A stretch of DNA of 53,371 nt from Streptomyces scabichelini (GTDB taxonomy: Bacteria; Actinomycetota; Actinomycetes; Streptomycetales; Streptomycetaceae): the NCBI RefSeq assembly GCF_011045015.1, contig NZ_JAAKZY010000055.1, positions 1 to 53,371 on the forward strand. Reading direction: 5' to 3'. A program made the translations under genes and the position numbers. Shown here piece by piece: positions 23,454 to 32,322 of this stretch. The notes under the pieces were generated by a model. That model worked only from the letters and a program-made list of their open reading frames with translations. It was not told where the DNA came from and did no database searches. Within the stretch, counting starts at the first letter, position 1. Every line of letters starts with the position of its first letter.

Positions 23454-24230
23454 TCAGTGGTGCAGGATCTTCGACAGAAAGTCCTTGGCACGGTCACTGC
23501 GCGGGTTGCTGAAGAACTGGTCCGGCACAGCCTCCTCGACGATCCTGCCGTCCGCCATGAAGACGACCCGGTTGGCAGCCGAACGGGCGAAGCCCATCTC
23601 GTGCGTCACTACGATCATTGTCATACCGTCGCGCGCAAGCTGCTGCATGACCTCCAGGACCTCGTTGATCATCTCCGGGTCCAGGGCCGATGTCGGCTCG
23701 TCGAAGAGCATGACCTTGGGGTCCATCGCCAGCGCCCGCGCGATCGCGACACGCTGCTGCTGACCGCCGGAGAGCTGCGCGGGGTACTTGTCCGCCTGAG
23801 CGGTGACACCCACCCGGTCGAGCAGCGCCCGTGCTTTCTCCTCCGCGGCCTTCTTGTCCGCCTTGCGGACCTTGAGCTGGCCCAGCGTCACGTTCTCGAG
23901 CACCGTCTTGTGCGCGAACAGGTTGAACGACTGGAAGACCATGCCGACGTCGGCGCGCAGTCGCGCGAGCTCCTTGCCCTCCTCGGGCAGCGGCTTTCCG
24001 TCGATCGAGATGGTTCCCGACTCGATGGTCTCCAGGCGGTTGATGGCGCGACACAGGGTGGACTTTCCGGACCCGGAGGGTCCGATGACCACGACGACCT
24101 CACCACGGGCGATGGTCAAGTCGATGTCCTGGAGCACGTGCAACGCGCCGAAGTGCTTGTTGACGTTCTTCAGCACGACCAGATCTTCAGCCGTGGGTAC
24201 GGCGTCCTTGGTCACCGATACTTCGGTCAT
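23454..24230 (-). CDS. gluA: Glutamate ABC transporter ATP-binding protein GluA
   Basis: This is the ATPase of the importer, 258 aa. Walker A is GPSGSGKST at residues 50-58, the signature is LSGGQQQR and Walker B is VMLFDEPTSALDPE. The D-loop and switch histidine (VVTHEMGFA) are present. The family is the polar amino acid subgroup (HisP/GlnQ). It is the first gene of gluABCD, with its promoter in the divergent gap to the two-component system. GluB follows 56 bases downstream. Confidence 0.95.
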   Translation of the reverse strand: MTEVSVTKDAVPTAEDLVVLKNVNKHFGALHVLQDIDLTIARGEVVVVIGPSGSGKSTLCRAINRLETIESGTISIDGKPLPEEGKELARLRADVGMVFQSFNLFAHKTVLENVTLGQLKVRKADKKAAEEKARALLDRVGVTAQADKYPAQLSGGQQQRVAIARALAMDPKVMLFDEPTSALDPEMINEVLEVMQQLARDGMTMIVVTHEMGFARSAANRVVFMADGRIVEEAVPDQFFSNPRSDRAKDFLSKILHH

Positions 24231-24244
24231 CGGCCTCTTGCTCC

Positions 24245-24266
24245 GTCCTCCTCGGTTGCGGAGGAC
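24245..24266. other. Hairpin in the gluA leader
   Basis: A 7-base stem (GTCCTCC and GGAGGAC) with an 8-base loop lies 15-36 bases before the gluA start. On the minus strand the arm nearer the gene contains GGAGG, so the hairpin might affect ribosome binding, though a closer AAGAGG also exists. Confidence 0.35.
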
Positions 24267-24313
24267 AGTAGTAACGCCGTACGACCAGCGTCATTACATC
24301 TGAGGGGAAATTG

Positions 24314-24319
24314 AGCATA
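24314..24319 (-). promoter_or_regulatory. Possible -10 box of the gluABCD operon
   Basis: TATGCT on the minus strand matches the -10 consensus well and lies 84 bases upstream of gluA. I found no good -35 at the usual distance, so this is tentative. Confidence 0.35.
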
Positions 24320-24512
24320 ACGATCTGGTAGCAACCGGACACTCTTCGTGAACGGTCGCCTCCGGTCCGTACCGGCTGCGTAACGGAAACCCGCCGCGCC
24401 CCGAACTCCCTTGACGCCGTACTCGTCCATCGGCGTGACTTCCTTGGTGCACGCGCGCGTGCCCATCTCTATGCGCCGAGACTGTATGGCCGATGAACCG
24501 AAGGGGGCCGGA

Positions 24513-25199
24513 ATGCGACTGCTCCTCGTCGAGGACGACAACCATGTCGCCGCCGCTCTGTCCGCGGTCCTCGCGCGTCATGGCTTCGATGTCACGCACG
24601 CCCGCAGCGGCGAGGAGGCGCTTCAGGCGCTCGTCCCGGAGGGTGCGGGTTTCGGAGTGGTCCTGCTCGACCTGGGTCTGCCCGACCAGGACGGCTACGA
24701 GGTATGCGGAAAGATCCGTAAGCGCACCAGTACCCCGGTCATCATGGTGACCGCGCGCTCCGATGTACGTTCTCGGATCCACGGACTCAACCTAGGCGCC
24801 GATGACTACGTAGTGAAGCCCTACGACACCGGGGAACTGCTCGCCCGTATCCACGCGGTCAGCCGACGCACCGTTCACGATGAAACGGCTGCCCCCGCAG
24901 AGACCTCTGTGCACCTGGGTCCCGTACGAATCGAACTGCCCACCCGCCAGGTCAGCGTGGACGGTTCGATTGTCCAACTGACCCGCAAGGAGTTCGACCT
25001 TCTCGCGCTCCTTGCCCAGCGCCCCGGAGTGGTGTTCCGACGGGAGCAGATCATCAGCGAGGTGTGGCGCACCAGCTGGGAAGGGACCGGCCGCACCCTG
25101 GAGGTGCATGTCGCGTCCCTGCGCTCCAAGCTGCGCATGCCCGCCCTGATCGAGACCGTGCGAGGCGTCGGCTACCGGCTCGTCGCCCCCGCCGCATAG
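24513..25199 (+). CDS. OmpR/PhoB family response regulator
   Basis: This DNA-binding response regulator is about 228 aa. The receiver domain starts MRLLLVEDDN, with acidic pocket E7/D8/D9, phospho-acceptor D53 in LLDLGLP, a conserved Thr in IMVTARS and Lys in VVKPYD. The C-terminal winged helix is LTRKEFDLLALLAQRPG to EVHVASLRSKL. I chose ATG 24513 because AAGGGGG lies about 6 nt upstream; ATG 24486 is possible. The sensor kinase follows after 9 bases. It faces gluA divergently but need not regulate it. Confidence 0.93.
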   Translation: MRLLLVEDDNHVAAALSAVLARHGFDVTHARSGEEALQALVPEGAGFGVVLLDLGLPDQDGYEVCGKIRKRTSTPVIMVTARSDVRSRIHGLNLGADDYVVKPYDTGELLARIHAVSRRTVHDETAAPAETSVHLGPVRIELPTRQVSVDGSIVQLTRKEFDLLALLAQRPGVVFRREQIISEVWRTSWEGTGRTLEVHVASLRSKLRMPALIETVRGVGYRLVAPAA

Positions 25200-25208
25200 C
25201 GGGCCCAG

Positions 25209-26612
25209 GTGCGCGCACGCCTCCTCCCGCTGCTCATCGTCCTGATGGCGGCCGTGCTGCTCGCGCTCGGCATCCCCCTTGCCGTCAGTCTGGCGGCCGC
25301 CCAGCAGCAGAAGGTGGTCGTCGACCGGATCGACGACACGGCACGCTTCGCGTCCCTCGCGCAGTTCGTCACCAGCCCCCCAAAGGGCTCACGTGTCAAC
25401 TCCCCGAACGAACGCCTCAAGACCCTCACCAGGGAACTCATCAAGTACAACGGGCTGTACGGCATCAAGGCCGGCGTCTTCTACCGCGAAGAGGTCATGG
25501 CCAACGCGCCCGCGGACTGGTACATCCCCGGGGACGGTGAGGTGAAGGACGCGTTCGACGAGGCCTTCCAGAGCCGCCGCAGCCATGACCCGAAACAGGT
25601 CTGGCCGTGGGAACGGGACCGTCTCGTCGTCGCGTCGCCCGTCATCCGGGACGGTGATGTCCTCGCCGTCGTGGTCACCGACTCGCCCACCGGGCAGATG
25701 CGCTCGAAGATCCTGCGCGGTTGGCTGGTCATCGGCGCCGGTGAGATCGCCGCGATGCTCCTCGCGCTCAGCGCCGCGCTGCGCCTGACCGGCTGGGTGC
25801 TGCGGCCCGTACGCGTCCTCGACGCCACCACCCACGACATCGCGACGGGCCGCCTCAAGTCACGGGTCGCGGCCGCCGGCGGTCCGCCGGAACTCCGGCG
25901 CCTGGCCGGCTCGTTCAACGAGATGGCCGACAACGTCGAGGAGGTCCTGGAGCAGCAGCGCGCCTTCGTGGCCGACGCCTCACACCAGCTGCGCAACCCC
26001 CTTTCCGCCCTGCTGCTGCGCATCGAACTGCTCGCACTGGAACTCCCCGAGGGCAACGAGGAGATCGCCTCCGTCCGCACCGAGGGCAAGCGCCTTGCCC
26101 ATGTCCTGGACGATCTCCTGGATCTCGCTCTTGCCGAGCATGCCGAGGCGGACCTGCGGCTCACCGACATCGGCGAGCTGACCGCCGAGCGCCTGGCGTC
26201 CTGGTCGCCTGTCGCCGACGACAAGGGCGTACGACTTGTCGGGACCTGCCCTGCCACCACCGCCTGGGCCGACCCCGTCGCCCTGTCCAGTGCCCTGGAC
26301 GCCGTGATCGACAACGCGCTGAAGTTCACCCCTCAGGGAGAGTGCGTCGAGGTCGAAGTGTCCTCCAACGGCGCGCTGTCGACGGTCGTGGTCGCCGACC
26401 ACGGCCCCGGCCTCAGCGACGAGGAACTCGCCCGCGTCGGCGACCGCTTCTGGCGCAGCCCCAGCCACCAGAACGTCAGGGGTTCGGGCCTGGGCCTGTC
26501 CATCTCCCGGGCCCTGCTCGCCGCAGGTGGCGGCTCCATCGCATACGAGCACCACGAGCCGCACGGCCTGAAGGTGACGGTGAGCGTGCCGCGGACGGTG
26601 CCCGGGGCCTGA
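25209..26612 (+). CDS. Sensor histidine kinase
   Basis: This membrane kinase of about 467 aa partners the response regulator 9 bases upstream. The first helix is residues about 3-30, followed by an extracytoplasmic domain of about 130 residues and a second helix (residues about 175-195). Then come HAMP (LRPVRVLDATTHDIATGRL), the HisKA H-box FVADASHQLRNPLSALLLRIE with His259, the N box DNALKFTP, G1 DHGPGLS and G2 GSGLGLS. The start is GTG 25209. The extracytoplasmic domain shows no known small-molecule fold that I recognise. The convergent TAXI protein could be its ligand-binding partner. Confidence 0.92.
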   Translation: MRARLLPLLIVLMAAVLLALGIPLAVSLAAAQQQKVVVDRIDDTARFASLAQFVTSPPKGSRVNSPNERLKTLTRELIKYNGLYGIKAGVFYREEVMANAPADWYIPGDGEVKDAFDEAFQSRRSHDPKQVWPWERDRLVVASPVIRDGDVLAVVVTDSPTGQMRSKILRGWLVIGAGEIAAMLLALSAALRLTGWVLRPVRVLDATTHDIATGRLKSRVAAAGGPPELRRLAGSFNEMADNVEEVLEQQRAFVADASHQLRNPLSALLLRIELLALELPEGNEEIASVRTEGKRLAHVLDDLLDLALAEHAEADLRLTDIGELTAERLASWSPVADDKGVRLVGTCPATTAWADPVALSSALDAVIDNALKFTPQGECVEVEVSSNGALSTVVVADHGPGLSDEELARVGDRFWRSPSHQNVRGSGLGLSISRALLAAGGGSIAYEHHEPHGLKVTVSVPRTVPGA

Positions 26613-26692
26613 ATGGGCCACTACGGCGCCTACGGGGCGTCTGTCGAGGGGGTCCCCGGCCCGAAGGGGGCCCGCGGCCGCCGTACGAGCCG

Positions 26693-27691
26693 CTACGGCT
26701 TGACCGAGCGGTAGTAGCGTCCCGCGCCCTCGTGCAGGTCCAACGGGTCGGTGTAGATGGCGGTCCGCAGGTCCACGCGCTGCGCCGCGTGCACCTGGTC
26801 GCCGATGCTGTCGCGGTTGTTGATCAGGGTGCGGGTCATCCCCTCGGTCAGCTTCGCGTCCGTGCCGGCCCGTGTCACGAGCAGGTTCGCCACCGCCACC
26901 GTCTGTACGGACTCTCCGGACTGGGCGCTGGGGTAGGCCTCCGCCGGCATGACGGCGGACCGGTAGTACTCGGCCTCCCCGCCTTGCTTGTGCAGCTCCT
27001 TCACGAGGGCCTCTTTGATCGGGACCAGCCTGATGTCGAACCTGTTCGAGAGCTCGGTCACCGCACCCGTGGGAAGTCCGCCGGACCAGAAAAAGGCGTC
27101 GATCTTCTCCGTCTCCAGCAGCTCCGGCATTTCGTTTATGCCGGCGGACACCGGCTCGATGTCCTTCTCCAGGTCGAGATCGGCCGCCCTCAGTACATGC
27201 TCCGCGATCAGTCGCACTCCGGAGTCGGGCTGCCCCACCGCCACCTTCTTGCCCTTCAGGTCCGCGATGTTCTCCACGGAGGATGTCTGAGGGACGATCA
27301 CGTGCACGTAGTCGTCGTACAGACGCGCGCAGCCGCGCAGCAGATCCGCGCCCTGACCACCCTGCCGCTGGTATTTCTTCACCGCGTCGGCCGCCGCGAT
27401 GGTGAAGTCGTCCTCCCCGGTGGCCACCCGTTGCACGTTCTGCTGGGAGCCCACGCTCTCCCGTAGCTGCACATTCAGGCGCGGCATGTCCTTTGCGAGC
27501 GCCTCCTGCAGCAGCGTCCCGTAGAGCTGGTACACGCCGGTCGCCGACCCAGTGCTGAAGGACACCGTTCCGCCCGGTGAGCTCTTGCCCAGCGGCAGCA
27601 GCCACCACAACAGCAGCCCGAAGGCCACGAAGGCGGCGGCCGAGCCCTGCAGGGCCCGACGTCTGCCGATACGGGAGAGTTCCTGGAACAT
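26693..27691 (-). CDS. TAXI family solute-binding protein, membrane-anchored
   Basis: This is a TRAP-associated extracytoplasmic immunogenic (TAXI) family protein of about 332 aa. It has an uncleaved N-terminal helix or signal (residues about 13-34, AAFVAFGLLLWWLLP) and the typical start GGTVSFSTGSATGVYQLYG. Other TAXI motifs are GEDDFTIAAADAV, VENIADLKGKKVAVG and AFFWSGGLPTGAV. No lipobox cysteine follows the helix. TRAP permease genes are absent here. It lies 80 bases from, and convergent to, the sensor kinase gene, so it may present ligand to that kinase rather than to a transporter. Glutamate-like ligands are known for some TAXI proteins. Confidence 0.87.
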   Translation of the reverse strand: MFQELSRIGRRRALQGSAAAFVAFGLLLWWLLPLGKSSPGGTVSFSTGSATGVYQLYGTLLQEALAKDMPRLNVQLRESVGSQQNVQRVATGEDDFTIAAADAVKKYQRQGGQGADLLRGCARLYDDYVHVIVPQTSSVENIADLKGKKVAVGQPDSGVRLIAEHVLRAADLDLEKDIEPVSAGINEMPELLETEKIDAFFWSGGLPTGAVTELSNRFDIRLVPIKEALVKELHKQGGEAEYYRSAVMPAEAYPSAQSGESVQTVAVANLLVTRAGTDAKLTEGMTRTLINNRDSIGDQVHAAQRVDLRTAIYTDPLDLHEGAGRYYRSVKP

Positions 27692-27828
27692 GCGCGCGAT
27701 CCTGCCAGCTCACCGACGAGGATGACCAGGGCCGGACGCGCAAGGCACCCGCTCGCGCGCGTGGGGACCGTACGGCCCGGATATACCCGCCAACGCGCGC
27801 GTGGTGACCCCGTACTCTGGTGTACGAG

Positions 27829-29316
27829 ATGAGCGCGAAGACTTACGAGGTGCGCACCTACGGGTGCCAGATGAACGTCCACGACTCCGAGCGGCTCTCC
27901 GGGCTGCTGGAGGACGCCGGATACGTACGTGCGCCCGACGGCGCGGACGGCGACGCGGATGTCGTCGTCTTCAACACGTGCGCCGTGCGGGAGAACGCCG
28001 ACAACCGCCTGTACGGCAATCTCGGCCGCCTTGCGCCGATGAAGTCGAAGCGGCCCGGGATGCAGATCGCTGTCGGCGGCTGCCTCGCGCAGAAGGACCG
28101 CGACACCATCGTGAAGAAGGCGCCCTGGGTGGACGTCGTCTTCGGGACGCACAACATCGGCAAGCTGCCCGTCCTTCTGGAGCGCGCCCGCGTTCAGGAA
28201 GAGGCGCAGGTCGAGATCGCCGAGTCGCTCGAGGCGTTCCCGTCGACGCTGCCGACCCGCCGCGAGAGCGCGTACGCCGCCTGGGTCTCCATCTCCGTCG
28301 GATGCAACAACACCTGCACGTTCTGCATCGTTCCGGCCCTGCGCGGCAAGGAGAAGGACCGCAGGACCGGCGACATCCTCGCCGAGATCGAGGCACTGGT
28401 CGGCGAGGGCGTCTCCGAGATCACGCTGCTCGGGCAGAACGTGAACGCTTACGGTTCCGACATCGGCGACCGTGAGGCTTTCAGCAAGCTGCTGCGGGCC
28501 TGCGGGAAGATCGAAGGCCTGGAGCGCGTGCGGTTCACCTCGCCGCACCCTCGCGACTTCACGGACGACGTGATCGCCGCGATGGCCGAGACGCCGAACG
28601 TGATGCCCCAGCTCCACATGCCGCTGCAGTCCGGCTCCGACCCCGTCCTGAAGGCGATGCGCCGCTCGTACCGGCAGGACCGCTATCTCGGGATCATCGA
28701 GAAGGTCCGCGCCGCGATCCCGCACGCCGCGATCACCACCGACATCATCGTGGGCTTCCCCGGCGAGACCGAGGAGGACTTCGAGCAGACCCTGCACGTG
28801 GTCCGCGAGGCCCGCTTCGCGCAGGCGTTCACGTTCCAGTACTCCAAGCGCCCCGGAACCCCGGCGGCCACCATGGAGAACCAGATCCCCAAGAAGGTCG
28901 TGCAGGCGCGGTACGAGCGTCTTGTCGCCCTCCAGGAGGAGATCTCCTGGGACGAGAACAAGAAGCAGGTCGGCCGCACCCTGGAGCTGATGGTCGCCGA
29001 GGGCGAGGGCCGCAAGGACGGCGCCACGCACCGCCTCTCCGGCCGCGCCCCCGACAACCGCCTGGTGCACTTCACCAAGCCCGACGCCGAGGTCCGCCCC
29101 GGCGACGTGGTCACCGTGGAGATCACGTACGCCGCCCCGCACCACCTCCTCGCCGAGGGCACCGTCCTCGACGTGCGCCGCACGCGCGCGGGGGACGCCT
29201 GGGAGAAGCGCAACGCGACCGAGACCGCGAAGCCGGCGGGCGTGATGCTCGGGCTGCCGGCCGTGGGCGTCCCGGCGCCGCTGCCGACCCCCACAGGGGG
29301 CTGCTCCGCTCACTGA
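27829..29316 (+). CDS. miaB: tRNA-2-methylthio-N6-dimethylallyladenosine synthase MiaB
   Basis: This radical SAM methylthiotransferase modifies i6A37 in tRNAs. The protein is about 495 aa. The N-terminal UPF0004 domain has the three cluster cysteines in TYGCQMN, NTCAVRE and GCLAQ. The radical SAM motif is GCNNTCTFC. A TRAM domain ends the protein (LELMVAEGEG to RPGDVVTVEIT). I chose ATG 27829; GTG 27820 would add three residues. There is no clear ribosome site. miaA, its pathway partner, lies about 2 kb downstream on the same strand, separated by small conserved genes. Confidence 0.96.
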   Translation: MSAKTYEVRTYGCQMNVHDSERLSGLLEDAGYVRAPDGADGDADVVVFNTCAVRENADNRLYGNLGRLAPMKSKRPGMQIAVGGCLAQKDRDTIVKKAPWVDVVFGTHNIGKLPVLLERARVQEEAQVEIAESLEAFPSTLPTRRESAYAAWVSISVGCNNTCTFCIVPALRGKEKDRRTGDILAEIEALVGEGVSEITLLGQNVNAYGSDIGDREAFSKLLRACGKIEGLERVRFTSPHPRDFTDDVIAAMAETPNVMPQLHMPLQSGSDPVLKAMRRSYRQDRYLGIIEKVRAAIPHAAITTDIIVGFPGETEEDFEQTLHVVREARFAQAFTFQYSKRPGTPAATMENQIPKKVVQARYERLVALQEEISWDENKKQVGRTLELMVAEGEGRKDGATHRLSGRAPDNRLVHFTKPDAEVRPGDVVTVEITYAAPHHLLAEGTVLDVRRTRAGDAWEKRNATETAKPAGVMLGLPAVGVPAPLPTPTGGCSAH

Positions 29317-29339
29317 TCCGCACTGCGCAAAGGGGGGCC

Positions 29340-29621
29340 ATGGCGCGCTGGATGATCACAGTGGAGTACCCGAAGCTGGATTCGGGGCCCGGCATGGAGA
29401 CGATCGCGGAGTTCGACGGTACGCGTGAGGACGCCGAGCGCATGCTCGCGGACACCGCACGCACACACAAGTCGGCACGGCGCGAGCGGCGCAGGCTCAT
29501 CTATCGCTACGCCGGCGGTGATGCGTACTACGTGTACGTCATGGGCGCTGTACTGACGCACGAGATGGTGTTCCGAGCCGCCGAGCTGGTCTGGAACTCC
29601 GACTGGGAACCGCGGCAGTAG
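29340..29621 (+). CDS. Conserved small hypothetical protein
   Basis: The product is 93 residues, with no motif that I recognise beyond a predicted alpha/beta fold (RWMITVEYPK, EFDGTREDAERMLADTAR, RRRLIYRYAGGDAYYVYV). A strong ribosome site (AAGGGGGG) precedes the ATG. The gene lies 23 bases after miaB and 10 bases before the next gene, so it is in one operon with them. Coding bias is normal for the region. No function is assigned. Confidence 0.85.
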   Translation: MARWMITVEYPKLDSGPGMETIAEFDGTREDAERMLADTARTHKSARRERRRLIYRYAGGDAYYVYVMGAVLTHEMVFRAAELVWNSDWEPRQ

Positions 29622-29631
29622 GCTGGCGATC

Positions 29632-30363
29632 ATGCTGGTCGCCGCAGCCGTCTGTCCCTGTCCGCCGCTGCTCGTGCCCGAGGTCGCCGCGGGCGCCGCA
29701 CCCGAGCTGGACACCGCGCGCGCCGCGTGCACGGACGCCCTCGGGGTGCTGGCCGACGCGCGGCCCGACCGGCTGGTGGTCGTCGGCCCCGCCGAGCAGA
29801 GCGGGCACGGGCCGTATCCGGAGGGCACGCGGGGGTCGTTCCGCGGCTTCGGCGTGAATCTCGATGTCCGTCTGGGCGTTGGCCCGGGCGGAGACAGGCT
29901 GGATCCGGCCGAGTCGGAGCGCGAGCTTCCGGCCTCTCTCGCCGTCGCCGCCTGGCTGCTGCAACGGACGGACTGGTCCCACGCTCCCCTCGAAGGTCTT
30001 GTGGTGGGGGAACCTCTCGCGGCCGAGCGGTGTATTCAGATCGGGAAGGAAATCGTCGGGAAGGCCGAGAGGGTGGCACTGCTGGTGATGGGCGACGCCA
30101 GCGCGTGCCGGACACTCAAGGCACCGGGGTATCTCGACGAGCGGGCGGCGGGATTCGACGCGGAGGTCGCGCGGGCACTGGCGGCGGTGGACGTGGCGGC
30201 GCTCAAGGCGCTGGACTCCGAGCTGGCGTACGAGCTGCAGGCCTCCGGCCGGGCCCCCTGGCAGGTGCTCGCGGGCGCGGGCGAGGGCGCGGCCCTCGGC
30301 GGCGCGCTGCTGTACGAGGAAGCGCCTTATGGCGTGGGCTACTTGGTGGCGGCCTGGTCGTAG
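29632..30363 (+). CDS. Class III extradiol dioxygenase subunit B-like protein
   Basis: The product is about 243 residues. The start VAAAVCPCPPLLVPEVAAG and the segments DRLVVVGPAEQSG and VALLVMGDASACRT resemble the LigB-type extradiol dioxygenase fold. The metal-binding histidines of true LigB enzymes are largely lacking (only the H in SGHGPYP is near the expected place), so it may not be an active dioxygenase. A TAGGCT hexamer lies 7 nt before the ATG, suggesting its own leaderless start besides readthrough from miaB. Convergent antitoxin-like gene downstream. Cellular role unknown. Confidence 0.75.
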   Translation: MLVAAAVCPCPPLLVPEVAAGAAPELDTARAACTDALGVLADARPDRLVVVGPAEQSGHGPYPEGTRGSFRGFGVNLDVRLGVGPGGDRLDPAESERELPASLAVAAWLLQRTDWSHAPLEGLVVGEPLAAERCIQIGKEIVGKAERVALLVMGDASACRTLKAPGYLDERAAGFDAEVARALAAVDVAALKALDSELAYELQASGRAPWQVLAGAGEGAALGGALLYEEAPYGVGYLVAAWS

Positions 30364-30471
30364 GCGCGAGGCGACGGCGGCCGCGGTGGGCGCATTGCGG
30401 CCGGCATGCGCCCCGGAGTGTCGGAGACCACGCCCGGCGTCTGGACTCTCCGGGCGTCGGTCAAGAGAACA

Positions 30472-30515
30472 CGGCGGACGGCTTGGAGCCTCGAACGCTC
30501 CATGGCCGTCCGCCG
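30472..30515 (+). terminator. Terminator hairpin with T-tract
   Basis: A stem of 10-12 base pairs (CGGCGGACGG with CCGTCCGCCG), extended by a GGAG/CTCC inner stem, is followed by GCTGTTTTT on the plus strand. It ends the miaB-to-dioxygenase-like unit. It can also serve the convergent antitoxin gene that ends at 30528. Confidence 0.75.
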
Positions 30516-30527
30516 ATGTGCTGTTTT

Positions 30528-30803
30528 TCAGGATGCCGAGGGTGGTGGCGGTGAGGGTGACGGAGGCGTCGCGCCGCCGTCCGCCCCGTCACGTTCCTGG
30601 TGCGCGAGCCGGTCCAGGGCCCCCTTGGCCTTGCCCGTGCCCTTCTGGATCTTGTCGCTGTATTTGCCCTTGGTCTTCTTGTCGGCCAGCTTCGCGGCCT
30701 TGTCGAGACCGTGTTCGATCTTGCCCTCGTGCTGCTGCGCGAGGTGCGAGACCTTCCCCTTGGCGGGCGCGAGCCTGGCCTTCAGACGGTCCAGGAGACC
30801 CAT
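30528..30803 (-). CDS. MT0933-like antitoxin family protein
   Basis: This small basic protein of 91 residues matches the actinobacterial MT0933/Rv0909 antitoxin-like family. The core is MGLLDRLKARLAPAKGKVSH then GLDKAAKLADKKTKGKYSDKI and GTGKAKGALDRL, ending in a disordered Pro/Ser-rich tail. It has a very good ribosome site (GGGAGGTG). In M. tuberculosis the family member is paired with a toxin (Rv0910). No toxin gene is adjacent here, so the annotation as an antitoxin is by family only. It converges with the upstream plus-strand unit. Confidence 0.8.
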   Translation of the reverse strand: MGLLDRLKARLAPAKGKVSHLAQQHEGKIEHGLDKAAKLADKKTKGKYSDKIQKGTGKAKGALDRLAHQERDGADGGATPPSPSPPPPSAS

Positions 30804-30826
30804 GGTTCACCTCCCTCGCGGGACAG

Positions 30827-31099
30827 TTACTTGCGGGCGCCCTCGTCGGCCTCGTTGTCGGCCGCCTCTCCGGCGGACTGCTGCTTCGGGATCTCGGCAC
30901 CGTCCGACGCGGTCCCGGTGGAGTCCGCCGACGTCTCCGCGGCCTCGGCGTCGGCCGACGCCTGTGCCGCGTCCTCGAGCTTGGCCTCGGAGTCGGGTTC
31001 GGCCGTCAGTGTGCCGGCCTGTGCCTCGGAGGTTGACGCCTCCTCCGAGCCTTTGGACTGAGGCTTGTCTTTCCGAAGAAGCCGTGCAAAAACGCCCAT
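30827..31099 (-). CDS. Small acidic Ala/Ser/Glu-rich protein
   Basis: The product is 90 residues. It starts MGVFARLLRKDK and continues as a low-complexity acidic stretch rich in Ala, Ser, Glu and Asp, probably disordered. Homologues in Streptomyces databases are sometimes named gliding motility protein, an unsupported name. I chose ATG 31099 because GGAG lies 6 nt upstream; the frame continues upstream without support. It lies 23 bases upstream of the antitoxin-like gene on the same strand, so they form an operon. The basic MT0933-like product and this acidic product may interact, which is speculation. Confidence 0.75.
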   Translation of the reverse strand: MGVFARLLRKDKPQSKGSEEASTSEAQAGTLTAEPDSEAKLEDAAQASADAEAAETSADSTGTASDGAEIPKQQSAGEAADNEADEGARK

Positions 31100-31281
31100 A
31101 TCGTCTCCATACGTTACTCGTGTGGGCGAAATTCCGTGCCGCCCGGTGCGTCCCATTGCGTCGCCCGGGTCGCCGGTCCTCAAAACCGGCGGCTGGAACC
31201 TCGCAACAGGCAACGAACCCGGCCCCGTGGCGTCACGTAACTCGTTCGAGGAGAGGCCCTGAGGTTTGCGAGACTGTTGCG

Positions 31282-32220
31282 GTGAGTAGTTCTGCCCCCG
31301 CCCCGCGGGTCATCGCCGTCGTCGGTCCCACCGCGGCGGGAAAGTCCGATCTGGGAGTTCAGCTGGCCCAGCAACTCGGCGGCGAGATCGTCAACGCCGA
31401 CTCCATGCAGCTCTACCGGGGGATGGACATCGGCACCGCCAAGCTGACGCCCGAGGAGCGCCGCGGCATTCCGCACCACCTCCTGGACATCTGGGACGTG
31501 AGGGTGACCGCGAGCGTCGCCGAGTACCAGCGGCTCGCGCGCGCCCGCATCGACGCGCTCCTCGCCGAGGGCCGCTGGCCGATCCTCGTCGGCGGCTCCG
31601 GCCTGTACGTCCGCGGAGCCGTCGACAACCTGGAATTCCCCGGCACCGATCCCGAGGTACGGGCCCGCCTGGAGGAAGAGCTCACTCTGCGCGGCTCGGG
31701 TGCCCTGCACGCCCGGCTGGCGGTCGCCGATCCGGAGGCGGCCCATGCGATTCTGCCCAGCAACGGCCGCCGGATCGTCCGCGCCCTGGAAGTCATCGAG
31801 ATCACCGGCAAGCCCTTCACCGCCAACCTCCCCGGCCATGACTCCGTCTACGACACCGTGCAGATCGGCGTCGACGTGGCGCGCCCCGAACTCGACGACC
31901 GCATCACCCGCCGGGTGGACCGTATGTGGGAGGAAGGACTCGTCGAGGAGGTGCGCACGCTGGAGGCGCAGGGCTTGCGCGAGGGGCGTACGGCATCGCG
32001 GGCACTCGGCTACCAGCAGGTTCTGGCGTCGCTCTCCGGAGAGTGCACCGACGACGAGGCGCGGGCCGAGACCGTACGCGCCACCAAGCGCTTCGCGCGC
32101 CGTCAGGATTCCTGGTTCAGGCGCGACCCACGGGTGCATTGGCTCAGTGGGGCCGCGGCGGATCTCAGGGAACTTCCACGGCACGCACTGACATTGGTCG
32201 AACGACCGGTTACAGCCTGA
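31282..32220 (+). CDS. miaA: tRNA dimethylallyltransferase MiaA
   Basis: MiaA adds the dimethylallyl group to A37, the substrate that MiaB then methylthiolates. The protein is about 312 aa. The P-loop is GPTAAGKSDLG near the N-terminus, followed by NADSMQLYRGMDIGTAKL and PHHLLDIWDV, both family hallmarks, and RTASRALGYQQ near the C-terminus. The start is GTG 31282; a GAGACT hexamer lies exactly 6 nt upstream, predicting a leaderless message. The frame runs open upstream, but there is no family sequence before this point. Confidence 0.96.
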   Translation: MSSSAPAPRVIAVVGPTAAGKSDLGVQLAQQLGGEIVNADSMQLYRGMDIGTAKLTPEERRGIPHHLLDIWDVRVTASVAEYQRLARARIDALLAEGRWPILVGGSGLYVRGAVDNLEFPGTDPEVRARLEEELTLRGSGALHARLAVADPEAAHAILPSNGRRIVRALEVIEITGKPFTANLPGHDSVYDTVQIGVDVARPELDDRITRRVDRMWEEGLVEEVRTLEAQGLREGRTASRALGYQQVLASLSGECTDDEARAETVRATKRFARRQDSWFRRDPRVHWLSGAAADLRELPRHALTLVERPVTA

Positions 32221-32322
32221 TCACGTCATGGCATCGGGACGCTCCGCCCGTCATCCCGGCCTCTGACACCGTGCCATCATCGAGCTTCGATCGACCAAGT
32301 GGAGTCCGAGTTGGGAGGGCGC

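Noticed and set aside
26613..26692. Terminator between the sensor kinase and the TAXI gene
   Set aside because: The best hairpin found (GGCCC-N5-GGGCC) has only five pairs, so support is weak.
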